The notes below the pieces were generated by a model that was not told the origin of the DNA, ran no database searches, and saw only the letters and a program-made list of their open reading frames with translations. Shown here one piece after another: positions 1 to 11,357 of a DNA stretch of 64,000 nucleotides. The DNA lies in assembly GCA_030734395.1 (NCBI GenBank), contig JAUZTG010000029.1, forward strand, positions 2,170,001 to 2,234,000. The letters are read 5' to 3'. Made by a program: the position numbers and the translations under genes. Numbering within the stretch: position 1 is the stretch's first letter; the number at the start of each line of letters is the position of its first letter. The DNA comes from Sarocladium kiliense. Taxonomy: Eukaryota > Ascomycota > Sordariomycetes > Hypocreales > Sarocladiaceae.

Positions 1-2090
1 TAAGATTGTACAAGCAGCTGAGAAACAAACTGATCGCATCTGTTCCAGGTGACCCATGGATTGCAACGCTTACTCCGCAGCAAAGTGGCTGCTTCAGATT
101 CGATATCAGCAGCTGGCCTCCCGTCGTTGCTGCAAGCCAGCGTCTCCAGGTAGACAAACGCCAAGAAAGCGATTCCTGCTGTGGATTCCGAATGGGCTTC
201 GCCAAGTCGTGTGTGTCGATATCGGACTTTTACGAACACAGCGTGCAAGGAATGTGGTGGGTGCTACATGGCGGTGGTCATGACTTGGTCACCAGTGCCA
301 CGGATCCGCAAGCTTAACCGCAATTTTCATGGCATACCAGGTTCGAAGGGCACGCAGTATGTGGTTGACCAGCCTCCAGGTGATAGCTCGGCGTTATACA
401 GACCATGGATCGACAGGCGGATCATCCCTCAGTGGGCTTCCTGGACAATGTTCGCGAATCATGGTGTGTACCGACAATGAGCCAAGACTATAGTCGCCAT
501 CATCGCTGCGCTCACCGGAGCACACCTTGCAGTCTGGGTTTCCCTGTCGGGCATCCCGTCCGAAGACAGCCCTGCAGGTCGGGACCGGAGCTGCTGCGAA
601 CTGGGGCTGGTGGAATTGACGTCGAGATCGGTGAGCAGAGCGGAAGCTTGGCGGGACCCGCGACACGGCGCTGCGGCTCGGTAGTTCAGCGAGGCGCGGC
701 CGGCCCACCACATGAGATGCTGAAGGCTGTCGCCAAGTGCTCGGCACGGGAGAATTAGGATCGTTTGCGTATGAGATACAAGTTTCTTTGGTGGGCTTGA
801 GCTATGATCGTGCGACGGGCGAAGACATGAGTCGCACTGAGAGGGGGGGTATAATGAATGTGGAAGACAGCGGGTGGCGCATCGGCATTAGATGGATGAA
901 GAAGTGGTACGTAGGCAGATCATTTAGGATTGGACCAAGCATCTTGGCTGAAGTGTGGTTGGGCTGCTGCCTTGATTAGCAGGAAGCAGAGGCCTACCAT
1001 ACGGATTTGCTCAATGACTGATGATGCCAGTGTCGGAGAACACTGGACGTGGAGATGAACTGGAAGGTACGCACGTGATTCTTCACTTGGCCGTTACTTG
1101 ACTTTGAACATAGGAAAGCGGGAAGGGAGCGACATGTCATGTCGCAGCATGAATGGAAGGTAATGCCGTGACATGTAGCTAAACCACAGCTCGGCGGAGA
1201 GTCCGCGTTGGGAAGGCGTGAGGCTCCTCAGCCCTGAGTAGCGCCTGCCAAAGGAATAAACTTATGTGCTATGTTCCTTCTTTTCAGCTTAGACCTGACC
1301 AAGAGACGATTTGACTAAGGGAAGGCGCCGCCCATAGAGCGCGAGTTAGTAATTGCGAGGCTAAAGAGGGCAACAAACGACACAAGCTGGGCTCCACCCA
1401 GTAGAAGGATGATCCACCTCCAAGGCGTGCCGTCGTCTCCATCTTCCAAACGTCAACACGCGAGCAAACCTCCACAGCCTTGGGACCACAGACCCTGGTG
1501 CCTCAGCAGGTTCGAAATTTCCTGAACAGTGACCATTGCGAGCACAGTCCCAAAGATTCCGGTCTTAGGAGGTACACATTGTTGTCTACAAACATGCTGC
1601 CGGCTGGGCAACTTCGGTGGTCGTCCGAGCCCCCAATGCCCTTCTCCGTGGCATCGTCATCACAACTACACACCACCATGCAGCCAACAGACATTTCTCG
1701 CCATCCCAACCCAGGGAACGGGGGATTCAATCTTGCCCCAGATCTTCCGAATTTTCTTCCCCTCATCTTATCCCCGGTTTTCAACGATCCTTGAGACCCA
1801 CGGGGCCCTGTTGTCCACACTTCACCCCAGGCTGTGCCCCGGTCTCTACGCGACCACGAGCTAATGAAGTCTTTTATTTCTCAAGCATGGGCGGGGAAAG
1901 TCTTGGTACCCCCGATCAGATGTGAGGTCTTCTTTTCTATAAAGAGGTTCCGTCTTCGAGCCATAGCGAGGGCTTGCTCAATCGCTTGTGGCTCTCCTCA
2001 GTTTCTGGCCCTACCCCTTAAGCCCGACTTACTACGCTCTCCGGCCGCGGCTCTACTGCGTTTCTGCCTTCGGGGCTCTTATTGATCTTG
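1..2090. other. Intergenic, no supported gene
   Basis: The open frames here are short, overlap on both strands and resemble no family I know. The last 150 bases before the permease start are pyrimidine-rich and hold a TATA-like box. A small inverted repeat (two 6-base arms around one base) lies at 1131-1143. I see no RNA gene or mobile element. Confidence 0.6.
1938..1944 (+). promoter_or_regulatory. TATA-like box of the MFS permease gene
   Basis: TATAAAG lies 147 bases before the ATG at 2091, and no other ATG falls between them. This is a motif call by eye; the transcription start is inferred. Confidence 0.5.
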
Positions 2091-3736
2091 ATGGCTTCCA
2101 ATGAAAAGTCCGGTGCTGAGGCACCCCACATCGACCAGTCTGCTCACGCGACTGCCGTTGAGAACACAGCCGCTGATGCGCCTGTCGTCGAGAAGGGCCC
2201 TGCTATGGGCGAGAAGGAGCCCGGCATGGTCGAAGACGGTGACCTCAAGCACGAAGGAGCACTCCCCTCTCCTGACGAGCTCATCGAGGCGCTCGGCATT
2301 CCCAACTGGCGAGAGCTAGAAAAGAAGCTCGTTCGACGTCTTGACATGACTCTGATGCCCTGCCTTTGGGTGTTGTACTTCTTCAACTACATGGACCGTG
2401 CTTCCATTGGCCAGGCCCGTCTTTCGTCGCTCGACGAGGATCTCAACCTCACGGGTAGCAATTTCTCAAGCGCCGTTTCTATCCTCTCCCTTGGGTAAGC
2501 CTTCGCCGTTCCAGCTTCACTCATGAACTTTTTCAGCTAACCCCATGGTTCAGTTATGTTCTTGGTCAAATTCCGTCAAACATGATCATCGGCAAACTCC
2601 GTCCCAGTGTCTACCTTTGCAGCATGGCCATCGTCTGGTCTGGTGTCTCTGCAGCTACCATTGGCGTCAAGAACTACCAAGGACTCATGGTCGTTCGCTT
2701 TTTCCTTGGGTTGGTGGAAGCACCGCTGCTCCCTGGTGCGGTATTCTTGCTGTCCTGCTGGTATACTAGGAAAGAGATTGCTCTTCGTGTCGCGATCCTC
2801 TATTCTGCTCAAACCTTGGCGTTCTGTAGCGCTGGATTGATCGCAGCTGCTGTGTACGCGACGCTCGAGCAGGCCCATGGCCTGGCTGGCTGGCAGTGGC
2901 TCTTCATTGTGCTTGCTGTCACAGGTGCAGGTCTCGCCCTCATTTGCTTGTTCATGCTGCCCGACTACCCGGATTCCACTACTGGAAGTGCTAGCTGGAC
3001 CATGTCAGAGGATATGCGTAAGATCGCGGCCGCTCGCATTCTTGCTGACCGGCCGTCAACCGCCGAGGCCAAGCCTGGTGTGTGGCATGGTCTGAAGCTC
3101 AGCGTCATGGACCCGAAGCTCTGGATCCTCACACTGATGAACATTGCCATCTCGGCTGCCTACGGATTCAGCAACTTCTTCCCAAGCATTGTCCGAGGCA
3201 TTGCCAGCGACCGTGGCTTCTCTAACACCATCGCACTATTGCTCACTGCTCCTCCTTACATCTTTGCCGCCATTGGATCGTACGTCAATGCTTGGCATTC
3301 CGACAGAAGCAAGGAGCGTGGCTGGCATTACTCTATCCCCGTCGCCGTCGCTTCGTGTGGCTTCATCATCTGCCTTGCCACTCAACAGCCCATGGCCCGC
3401 TACGGCGCTTCTTTCATCTACGTCGGTGGCATGTACATCGCCAACCCTATGATCATGGGCATGGTGTCCGGCGCCATGGGTCGCTCCCCTGAGAAGCGAG
3501 CCATCTCCATCGCCATCTGCAACGTGCTATCCCAGATCGGAAACTTCGTCGCACCATTCTTCTTCTTGACCTCCGAAGAGCCGGCATACCGCACTGCATT
3601 CGCATGCATGATGGCCATGGGTTTCCTGTCTAGCTCTTGCGCGCTCTTGCTCAAATGGAAGCTGACCCGCTCCAACAAGCGTCTGCTCCGCGAGGCGAAT
3701 CAGAACGGCACTGCTTACCAGCCTTACGTCACATAA
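2091..3736 (+). CDS. MFS anion:cation symporter-type permease (Dal5/Tna1-like)
   Basis: This is a 528-aa plasma-membrane transporter of the major facilitator superfamily. Exons are 2091-2494 and 2554-3736; the 59-bp intron has donor GTAAGC and a CTAAC branch site. The first ATG is 2091; the open frame reaches 2082 only through a TTG. Residues 1-84 are hydrophilic and probably cytosolic. Membrane segments follow, with DRASIGQAR (102-110) after TM1, the position of the family signature. LMVVRFFLGLVEA and LFMLPDYPDS are typical of the ACS group, which moves organic anions and vitamins (allantoate, nicotinate, biotin, pantothenate). The substrate cannot be told from sequence. The protein ends after TM12 with a short hydrophilic tail, so it looks complete. 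Neighbours do not suggest a pathway. Confidence 0.9.
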
Positions 3737-4345
3737 TCAAGCGCGTCTTCGGGGTCTATAAGTGTATGAAGTGATGAGAGGGGCATGATGGCGGGGATGG
3801 TAACATGACTCTTGACGATAGTGATAGTTTCATGAATCCATATGATATGTCTCAGAACTAGATTGCCATACCTCTCGCATATTATTCTGCGGCTGAACAG
3901 GGTGTTTATCCCGAGTCTGCGCAGCTCATAGCTGGACACAATGACCCGAGTTCTGAGGCTGACTTACATGGAAATCCTACGTTGTGGAGACGGGCTACTG
4001 CACGATTGCCGAAACAGGAAAGCAGAGGCGAGGAGCACTGGAAAAGTCTCATGTTGAGGTTTCGATATTTGACGACGCGGCCTGAAGGTACCTAGCCATA
4101 TATAGGACTTGTTTCGGAATTGTAGATGGTAGCTCCGTGGAGGTGGACAACATGCAAACACCTTTGGTACTGGTATGTTGTACGCGCATGAGGGTGGTCA
4201 GGGACAAGCACGTGTGACAGTTATCGAATGATATTAGACGAGAAGCAAAAGCGAATGCTGTCCTATCAATCTACCATATCTTCCATTCTTCTTCCCTACA
4301 CTTGAAGAAACCAAGTATTCAAAACATGTCGCGTTGGGGGGGTAT
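3737..4345. other. Intergenic between convergent genes
   Basis: This interval holds the 3' flanks of the permease (+) and the Grg1-like gene (-). I see no coding potential, repeat or RNA gene. The opposing transcripts must both terminate here. Confidence 0.6.
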
Positions 4346-4723
4346 CTAGTGGGTAGCACGCTGCTTGTTGGCCTCAGCGGAGGCCTTGTCGCTGTGCTCG
4401 TGGACAGCATCGCCAACAGCGTCGCCGGCGGCACGGACACTGCAGTGGAGGATTCAGCCAACGTGTTTCCATGAGTTACCCTGGTGAGAATATAGGTTTT
4501 TGCTTACCGAGTGGTGACGGGGACGTTGGGGTCCTTGGCGACTTCCTTGTTAGCCTCCTTGGAGGTCTTGTGTGCGGCTCCTGAGCGTCGAAGATAATGT
4601 TAGTAACTCAACTTGAACCATGGAGACGCCTGGGGGCGAGGTATTTTGTAAGGGATGAGAGGAGGGGCACGTACCCGACAGCTTGTCGGAGATGTAGTTG
4701 CCAGCGCCCTTGAGAGAGTTCAT
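4346..4723 (-). CDS. Glucose-repressible protein Grg1/Ccg-1 homologue
   Basis: A 71-aa hydrophilic protein is encoded by exons 4675-4723, 4508-4580 and 4346-4439 (introns of 94 and 68 bp, donors GTACGT and GTAAGC). It begins MNSLKGAGNYISDKL, holds the family core EANKEVAKD (about residues 27-35), repeats AGDAVGDA, and ends in EANKQRATH. Neurospora grg-1/ccg-1 encodes a protein of about the same size that is induced on glucose starvation and by the circadian clock; its molecular role is unknown, though it is often among the most abundant transcripts. No exon is longer than 94 bases, so long-ORF searches miss the gene. A TATA box lies 126 bases upstream, as expected for a strongly regulated gene. 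Confidence 0.9.
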
Positions 4724-5477
4724 CTTGACGGTAGATGTGTGTTGTTTTGGTTTGAAAGTGTATGGGAGTGTATTATCGTTCAGTAAGTCGTTGTGCTTGC
4801 TAAAGAAACAACAAGATCTCCCTCCTCCAAATCAGGAGCTCCCTCACCATATTTATACTCGTCCCTCGAACGAGGGTCTTCCCTTCACAGATTGCACCAT
4901 CCCTGACCACATGCACACTCCATGTAAGCCACGCACACACACCCGAGCGATGAAGTCATAGCCCCAAAACCGGAATCTGCCACCCAATCGCACACCGCCG
5001 ATCGCATCACCTGGTCGGTAATATCAAGCTTTTCTCCCCCCTCGTATCATTGTGAACCTGAGGCTGATACTGCGTATCGGAGCGATTTGCTTATTGATTC
5101 AGCAAAGCTATGATGTCGTTAGCTGCCATCCGGTTATGGTGGTAGGGAGGGTGGTTGATGGTTTTGGTGGGGAACCGTGGGAAGGGGCAAAGCCAAGTTT
5201 AAAGCCAAGTTTGTGATGGGCGGGCCGCGTGGGCTTGGGTTTGCTTGTGTGGTCTTGGGGTTTCTTTGATGTTCTTATACTGAATTTCCATGCATAAGAG
5301 TCTCTTGGACTGGTTTCTTGTCCAAGCTGTGGCTGGTGACTTGGCGATCCGTTGCAAGATCCAGGTTTGACATCAAGCACCACCGTCGATGCATGCCCAT
5401 GATAAAGATTGGCATTCATCATAAGTCCCGTAACGCCTAGTCTATATGCCTTCTGTCCATCTTCGACAAGTTCATAC
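4724..5477. other. Promoter of the Grg1-like gene and 3' flank of the Lgl/Sro7 gene
   Basis: Apart from the TATA box at 4849-4857 I see no gene. The stretch at 5130-5260 is rich in GGTGGT/TTTGG-type short repeats on the + strand. Confidence 0.55.
4849..4857 (-). promoter_or_regulatory. TATA box of the Grg1-like gene
   Basis: Read on the minus strand this is TATAAATAT, 126 bases upstream of the ATG at 4723. Spacing and match to consensus are good. Confidence 0.7.
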
Positions 5478-8400
5478 CTAGAAGAATTTGCCCTTCAGCC
5501 CTCCCAGAACTATATTCCGCTTCTGCTTGCTGACGAACTTATTCACGTCATCGGCCCAGCCTTGACTCTGCACCTGCAGATTGTCCATGCTGTCGCCCAT
5601 GATGTTCAACTTCTCCGTTCTCTCGTTGAGCTGGCGTGTCAGATAGTCTCCCCATCCCTCTTGTGCTGCGCTTCCTGGAGACGAAGGCCCAGCGCCACCG
5701 CTCCTGGCGGCACGCTGCTCTGCTGCCGCCGCGTCTAACATGCGTTTGCTCGGTGGTCTATCCGGTCCGCCGACTAGAAGATCAAGGTCTAAAGGTGACA
5801 CGTACTGAGTTCCGGATATCCATTGCAGGTTGGAGATGGTCGGTCGCGGCGGGATTTCGAGCTTCGGGTTGATCATGGTATCGGGAGACTGCTGGAGCGA
5901 CTTCCCTGTACCCCAGACGTGGACGACTGCCATTTCACTTGGACCAGTCCACGCGAATACATCGCCCGTTTGCGTCACGATTGTCGCAGTACTGCGGCCG
6001 GGATCAATCATCGGCAGATCAGCCTTGCCGACTTCTTTGAGGCCGGGGATTGTGAAAGCACGGGCGGTGCGATCACCAAAGACGGCGACAACCGCGAATC
6101 CTTGAAGCTCGAGTTCGGCAACACTTGCGGCATCGCAAATCAGGTCATCGAAATGCTTTGATGCACCCTTCGAGTTAGCTGGTCGGAAGACCCTGATCTC
6201 TGTTTGTGTGACTACGCTCTTGTTAGCATCATGTCATATTCACGGAAAGTGGCAATACTCACCAGCGACCAAAGCGCCGTTGACCTTGCGTCCCTCTCGC
6301 AGTCCAGCAACGGTGGCGCCAGTTGCGAGCGCTGGCTTACCCGTGTCCGCATCAACTGGCGACAGCGAAATGATCTTGTCATCGAGCGCCACTACACCCG
6401 CCGGCTGCACCGAATACGTGCCGTTCTGTGCCGGAAGCAGTTTGAACGTAACGACCTTGCCCAAGTTCGTGCCAACGAAGCAGCAAATCGATGAGTATTT
6501 ATCCTCGTCCAAGGTCATGACACTGAATTCAATCGCCACAGGCCATTCTTTCGGTGGTTCTGAACCGCCCTTGCTGCTCTTGAAGAGTGAAGCACGCTTG
6601 TCTTGCTTTGCAAAATCTGTCATCGGCGCCTGGAAGATAATGGCAGGACCTCGCAAGTCGATGATAGTGAGGAAGCCCAACTCGGCTCCTACTGCGACAA
6701 ACCCAACGTTAGATACCTGAACAGCGGTGATTGGTCCTTGGACGCCCTCGTATAGCGTGAAAGGCTGGAGTCCTTCTTTGAGGTTCGGCTCTGCTCTTGA
6801 GCTGATGTCCGTTAACCCCTTGGGGTTTGGATCCAACGGGTGAAGGTTGTCTTTACGGTAGAAGCGGTTGGTGCCCCAACGCCACACAATTGCTTCACCC
6901 GTCCGCGTTCCAGCAACCAGCTCCCCAGTGCCGCTTGCAACATTCATGCAGGTTATCTCGATGTCATCATACCTGTCCAGTGCTCGTGCGACGTCAACCT
7001 GTAGTTGTGTGCCGTTCTCAATCTCATCCGCGTGTCCAGAGTCCCACAAGCGTATGGTGCTGTCAGCTTGAGCGGCTTGGATAATCGTCCGTTCTTCGAA
7101 TCGTTTCCTTGGCCAGGAAGCCTCTGCACCGCCTTTGAGGAGAGGCTCACCTTGATCACGCTTTTCAAACATAGAGAGCCATCTGTTGCGGTCCATGGGG
7201 GACACATTGATCTTGGTAATGAAGGGGTGGACGAAGAAAGTCGATGGGTGGAGCTGGTTCGTAGGGCTGATCTGGTATCCGGAAGGGAAAGACAGCGTGA
7301 TCAACTCCCCAGAAGTCAACTGTACAATGACCGCTATAGGGTCCTGAGCACCGGCGAAATGAGGCGAGATCCGGGGAATGAGAAGAAAGTCCGTGGCCTG
7401 CGCGCCTTGTGGAAGTGTGAGTGGAATGTGACGCTTCCCGCTACAGTATTTTGCAAGAATCTGCCAACTCGAAGTCGCGTAGGTCGGTGTGAGTCCGAGC
7501 TCGATGAAGGTCAAGCTCTTCGCTGGCGCATCTGGCTCTTGACCTCCAGCGATGAGCAAACCCGAGTCTTCCGGGTTCTCCTTGCAGCACCACGAGATTC
7601 TGGTATATGGTTCTTTGAACGACGTTCCAGCACCGGCTCCTGCGGGTTGGTCAACGTGCGTATCCGTCAGGGTCCTTGCCATGATGACCTTCGCATCCTT
7701 CGGGTCCCAGAACACCAGGCTGCCATCTTCATGCGCAGTCAGAATCATGGTACCAGTTGGATGCCACAGAGCATGAGTAAGTCGAGGTCTCCTTGCCATG
7801 TCGATACCGGCGCCATTACCACCGGGAGCGCCTGCAGGAACATGGTACTCGTAGAATTGGACAGGTTTGTTGTGCTTAAAGGAATACACAATGGCACCAT
7901 GTGTGTAAGCGATCAGGAGCTTGCCTACGTCGCGCGGATGTAGTGCCATGCCGACCAACCCGACGGTTCGCAGGTTCGGCTCCCGCTCGCTCCAGAAACA
8001 TGGAAGCCTGAAGGTCCTTGCCAAAGATCCCCGATCAAGATCGTAGGCGACAACATCGCCGTTGTGCAGACCCAGGAATACCCAGTCAAGCATGGGATCC
8101 GTCACCATGCAACCCTTGGCAATGCGCCCGGCGACGACCTGCGCCGCAATACGCTTCCCCTCATCAAGGTCCCATACTCCAATCTCGCTCTTCGAATCGA
8201 GAGTGACAAGTCTATTGGCGCTGAAGTGTACCTCCTGGAAGGATGTGGCGCGCGGGGGCTCGAGGATCTTCTGGACACGGCGCTGGCCGAAGACGTAGAC
8301 CTTTCCGGGCCCAAACTTGCTTTCGTTCGTGCCGATTGCGAGAAGAGATTGCACAGGATCGTAAGCGAGGCAGCTGCAGAAATAAAGTCAAAATCATTGA

Positions 8401-8585
8401 GCCATGACCGAAATATTCTTTGACTAGGGAAGCCAAGACATGCCATGATGGCGGGGTTCGACGAACCTGATCTGAGAGTTGATGCCGTACCGCGCCTGGT
8501 CGTCGGGAGTGAACAGTTCTGGGCGAATAGTGGCCGACAGGTCTCTCTCGATGCCCGCCTGCTTACTCCTGACGAAGCCGGCCAT
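5478..8585 (-). CDS. Lethal giant larvae/Sro7/tomosyn-family exocytosis protein
   Basis: This 987-aa WD40 protein belongs to the Lgl family, which binds plasma-membrane t-SNAREs (Sec9 type) and Rab/Sec4 to regulate docking of secretory vesicles. Exons are 8467-8585, 6263-8373 and 5478-6211. Intron 1 (93 bp) joins NSQI to SCLAYDPVQSLLA, and intron 2 (51 bp) joins ALVA to VTQTEIRVF, both conserved family strings. The body is a double beta-propeller with recognisable blades (VTLDSKSEIGVWDL; LTHALWHPTGTMILTAHEDG). The C terminus (QLNERTEKL ... VNKFVSKQKRN) aligns with R-SNARE motifs, and the arginine of NERTEKL falls on the zero-layer position. There is no transmembrane anchor, as in tomosyn. Ends and length fit a complete gene. 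Confidence 0.93.
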
Positions 8586-8927
8586 TTTTCTGTCTGTTCA
8601 AGTCGATGATCAAAGGCGAAGTTGACAGGCGCAGGTTTTCGGAGGCGCGGCAGAGCTTCCAAGGGACCAAGACAAGCTGTCGTGGGGCAGGACACACGTC
8701 ATGTACAGTGCGGAGTGTGTGTTCGCACGCGTCTGGGGAAGCATCACTCACGGGAATTGCAAAGAGATTGGAATGTATGTGAATTCAAATCATCCCAATT
8801 GCAGACCAGCTTACCTTTTGGTGGCTTGCGGGGCCGCCAGTGCCGTCAGCGTTGCATTCTGTCAGCACCTGGTGCATATATCTACAGTCCTCCGCACACC
8901 CAGCTCCGTTTCTCACCACGCTTTCTA
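8586..8927. other. Spacer between peroxiredoxin 3' end and Lgl/Sro7 start
   Basis: This is 342 bases between two minus-strand genes. The first 114 bases upstream of the Sro7 start contain no ATG on the minus strand. I see nothing else. Confidence 0.5.
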
Positions 8928-9624
8928 TTACAGGACCTTGTTGGCATCCGAGACTGCGATTTCCGAATGTCAGTTTTGCGATTGAAGGACAAAGTATGAT
9001 TGACCTCCACTTACCATTGAACCCGGCGTTGTCGGGCTCGACGTGAGCCTCCTTGACCTTGCCATCCTCCACCTTGAGCGCGTACCGCTTGCCACGAACA
9101 CCGCCGAATGGGCCTGTAGCATCCCACTCGAGGTTCAAGGCCTTTGTAAACTCGGCTGCCGGGTCGCCGAGGAATCGGATCTGGGTGTCGTGAGCCGGGT
9201 CAAGCTGGTCGCCCCAGGCCTTCATGCTGCAGTTCACAATACACCGTTAGCCTGTGTTCAACGTTGCCAATGAGATGAGTTATTCGTATTCAGGCTGTAC
9301 TTACACGAAAGCATCATTCACAGACAGGACGAAGACCTTGCCCGCATCTTTGAGCTTCGGGTGGTTGATGTAGCTGGGAACATGCTGAGCAGAGCAAGTG
9401 CCAGAGAAGGCACCAGGAACGCCGACAATCCAGCCGTCACCGGAGCGGAACTCATCGGCGAGGTTGACCTTGTTGCCAGGAGAGCCCTCAACGAGGACCT
9501 CGAGGTCTGGAATATCCTGTCCAACCTTGACGAGGGCGCGGGGTGTCGCATGGAAGCTCCGACGACCGATGGCCGGGCGAGCGGTGGCAAGAGGAAGGCG
9601 ACGGAGGGAGGCACGGACAGACAT
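8928..9624 (-). CDS. Type II (Prx5-like) peroxiredoxin, mitochondrial
   Basis: This 185-aa thiol peroxidase reduces hydrogen peroxide and alkyl hydroperoxides. Exons are 9305-9624, 9015-9226 and a 26-base last exon at 8928-8953. The last exon was placed because it restores the conserved ending VSDANKVL, close to the VSxAEKVL seen in relatives. Residues 1-30 are Arg/Ser/Ala-rich without acidic residues (RRSFHATPRA), a typical mitochondrial presequence. The active site PGAFSGTCS (70-78) has peroxidatic Cys77 in the PxxxS/TxxC motif, with serine where threonine is commoner; Arg154 in KRYAL is the likely active-site arginine. Cys77 appears to be the only cysteine, so it should act as a 1-Cys enzyme. 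The frame stays open through intron 2, so retention would give a different, longer tail. Confidence 0.9.
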
Positions 9625-11357
9625 GATGACTGTTGAAGATAGTGGCGAGAGAGACGAGACCGAATTCGAGGACTGTGGGTCGGAATTGGATGTTGGGCGG
9701 AGAGTGATGGATGGGATAGTGTTAGATTTGGCCAGACGAAGCTTTGGCTGGACCTTGGAGCTGGGGATGGAGCTAGAGCTCCGGAGGACGGAGCCGATAC
9801 TAACCTGCGACAGTTCGGGGCGTTTTGACGTTATATCAACGATCGAAGATACTCATCCATATCAACATCCTCTGAAGCACCAATGTGCAAATGATACATT
9901 TGCGAGCTCAGCTATCATGCTCGACCACTTGGGTTTCGTACATGAGGCGATTGTGGTTCACGATGGTCGAGAGATGACGTTGCGCGTCAAGCCGTCGTAG
10001 TTACCCGGGAACAAGTCTAGTGCTGAGCGGACTTGGATTACCCTTACCATGAGAAAAGGTTCATCACTTAGCAAGGAGATCTTTAGGCCATGAGTCTCAG
10101 AATTAGGTAGCCCAGATGAGTTAATTGTGACTTCGTTGAAGTTTTCGTCGCCTCTGGTCAAAGTCAGTCGCCAATGTTGTGACGATGATATTCCAGGAAT
10201 TATCCCGGAGTCAACTGAAAAGGCGAACAGCTACCATTTTAGTCCTACAACAACGCTGCAGGTTTTATTCGTCCTTTCATTTCTTTCATTTCCCCTCTTC
10301 TGCTTAGCTGATCATCCTTTACCCTGGTGGGACAGCGCATCTGCTCAAGTCATTGAAGACCTGGAATGGACGCTCCCACTCAGACACGTTGCTTAGAAGA
10401 ACGCATGGTTCTGCATTCTCATCATGCCTGATCTGATCTGAGCGCATGGGCACACAGATCAAACTACGTAAGAGAAGCAACAATGTCTTGGACCATAAGG
10501 TAGCAAACGGGATCGCCAACCCACGATCTGCATCTAGGATCTACCTCCCATCCCCATTCACCCTCCCCACCAACCCTCCCAATCCTTCCATCGCCCATCG
10601 GCGGCTGAAACCTCCGAAGCGATTCCATGCGCATCGCACGCTGGCCGGGTGGGGGGGGGGGGCCGATCATGTCTGGGCGATTCACACGCCCAGACACTTC
10701 TATTCTTCTTCTTCAGGATAGACCTAGGCTGCTCAAAAGGCTTGTTGCATGCCGTGGACGACAGCAAAGCAGGGACGCTAGCTCCCAGCTCTGACGCAAA
10801 CGATTCTCAAGTCGCGATCGTGATAAACGCCCACCTTAGCGCTAAACAATTCCACTAGAGCCACACTTTCCCTTGCCCCACGATCTAAAAGGACGCGGCG
10901 TAACGTCACTGCTGGGACGAACAGACGGGAGTGGCGCTTCGCGTGCGAATGCCCGGAGCTGCGGTGAGCTGTCACCTGGCCTGGTTTGCGTGTGCTGGCT
11001 GGAAGGTCTTACAATTTGGCTTGCCCATTCCTCAGCCACTTGGATCATCCTAGTGCTGTCTGACGACATCCCAGAGGTGATCGCCTGCCGCATGGTGGAG
11101 TCTTCATTGGGTGTAAGTGACGCTGCAGTTCCCCATCCCCGGAATGTCATGACGATTTCAAGGTCGAGAAAGCAAGCTTGCTCGCTTGTCTCGTGCGAGG
11201 TAGCGTACCTGCTATGACATAGGCATCTGGGGAGTCCTATATATCTGTAGTGTTAATCCAGAAGTATCCCGGTGCTCCTTTTTCGATCTTCTCCCATACT
11301 ACATCAAGGTTTCTCAATTGAATAAGAGGACTTATCAAGCATATCACACGATTCACC
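9625..11357. other. Intergenic between divergent genes
   Basis: This interval lies between the peroxiredoxin (-) and the 718-aa gene (+). It has a run of 12 G at 10651-10662 and pyrimidine-rich stretches near 10260-10320 and 10540-10580. No ORF resembles a protein family. A TATA-like box at 11238 belongs to the next gene. Confidence 0.55.
11238..11244 (+). promoter_or_regulatory. TATA-like box of the 718-aa protein gene
   Basis: TATATAT lies 120 bases before the ATG at 11358, with no ATG in between. Confidence 0.45.

Noticed and set aside
1131..1177. Inverted repeat of ACATGTC type
   Set aside because: It is too short and isolated to call a binding site without supporting copies near a gene.
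5760..5800. Possible intron in the Lgl/Sro7 last exon (GTACGT to CTAG)
   Set aside because: The unspliced reading ISGTQYVSPLDLDLLVGGPD matches the family, so the segment is coding.
10651..10662. Run of 12 G
   Set aside because: A simple homopolymer; no G-quadruplex pattern of separated runs around it.
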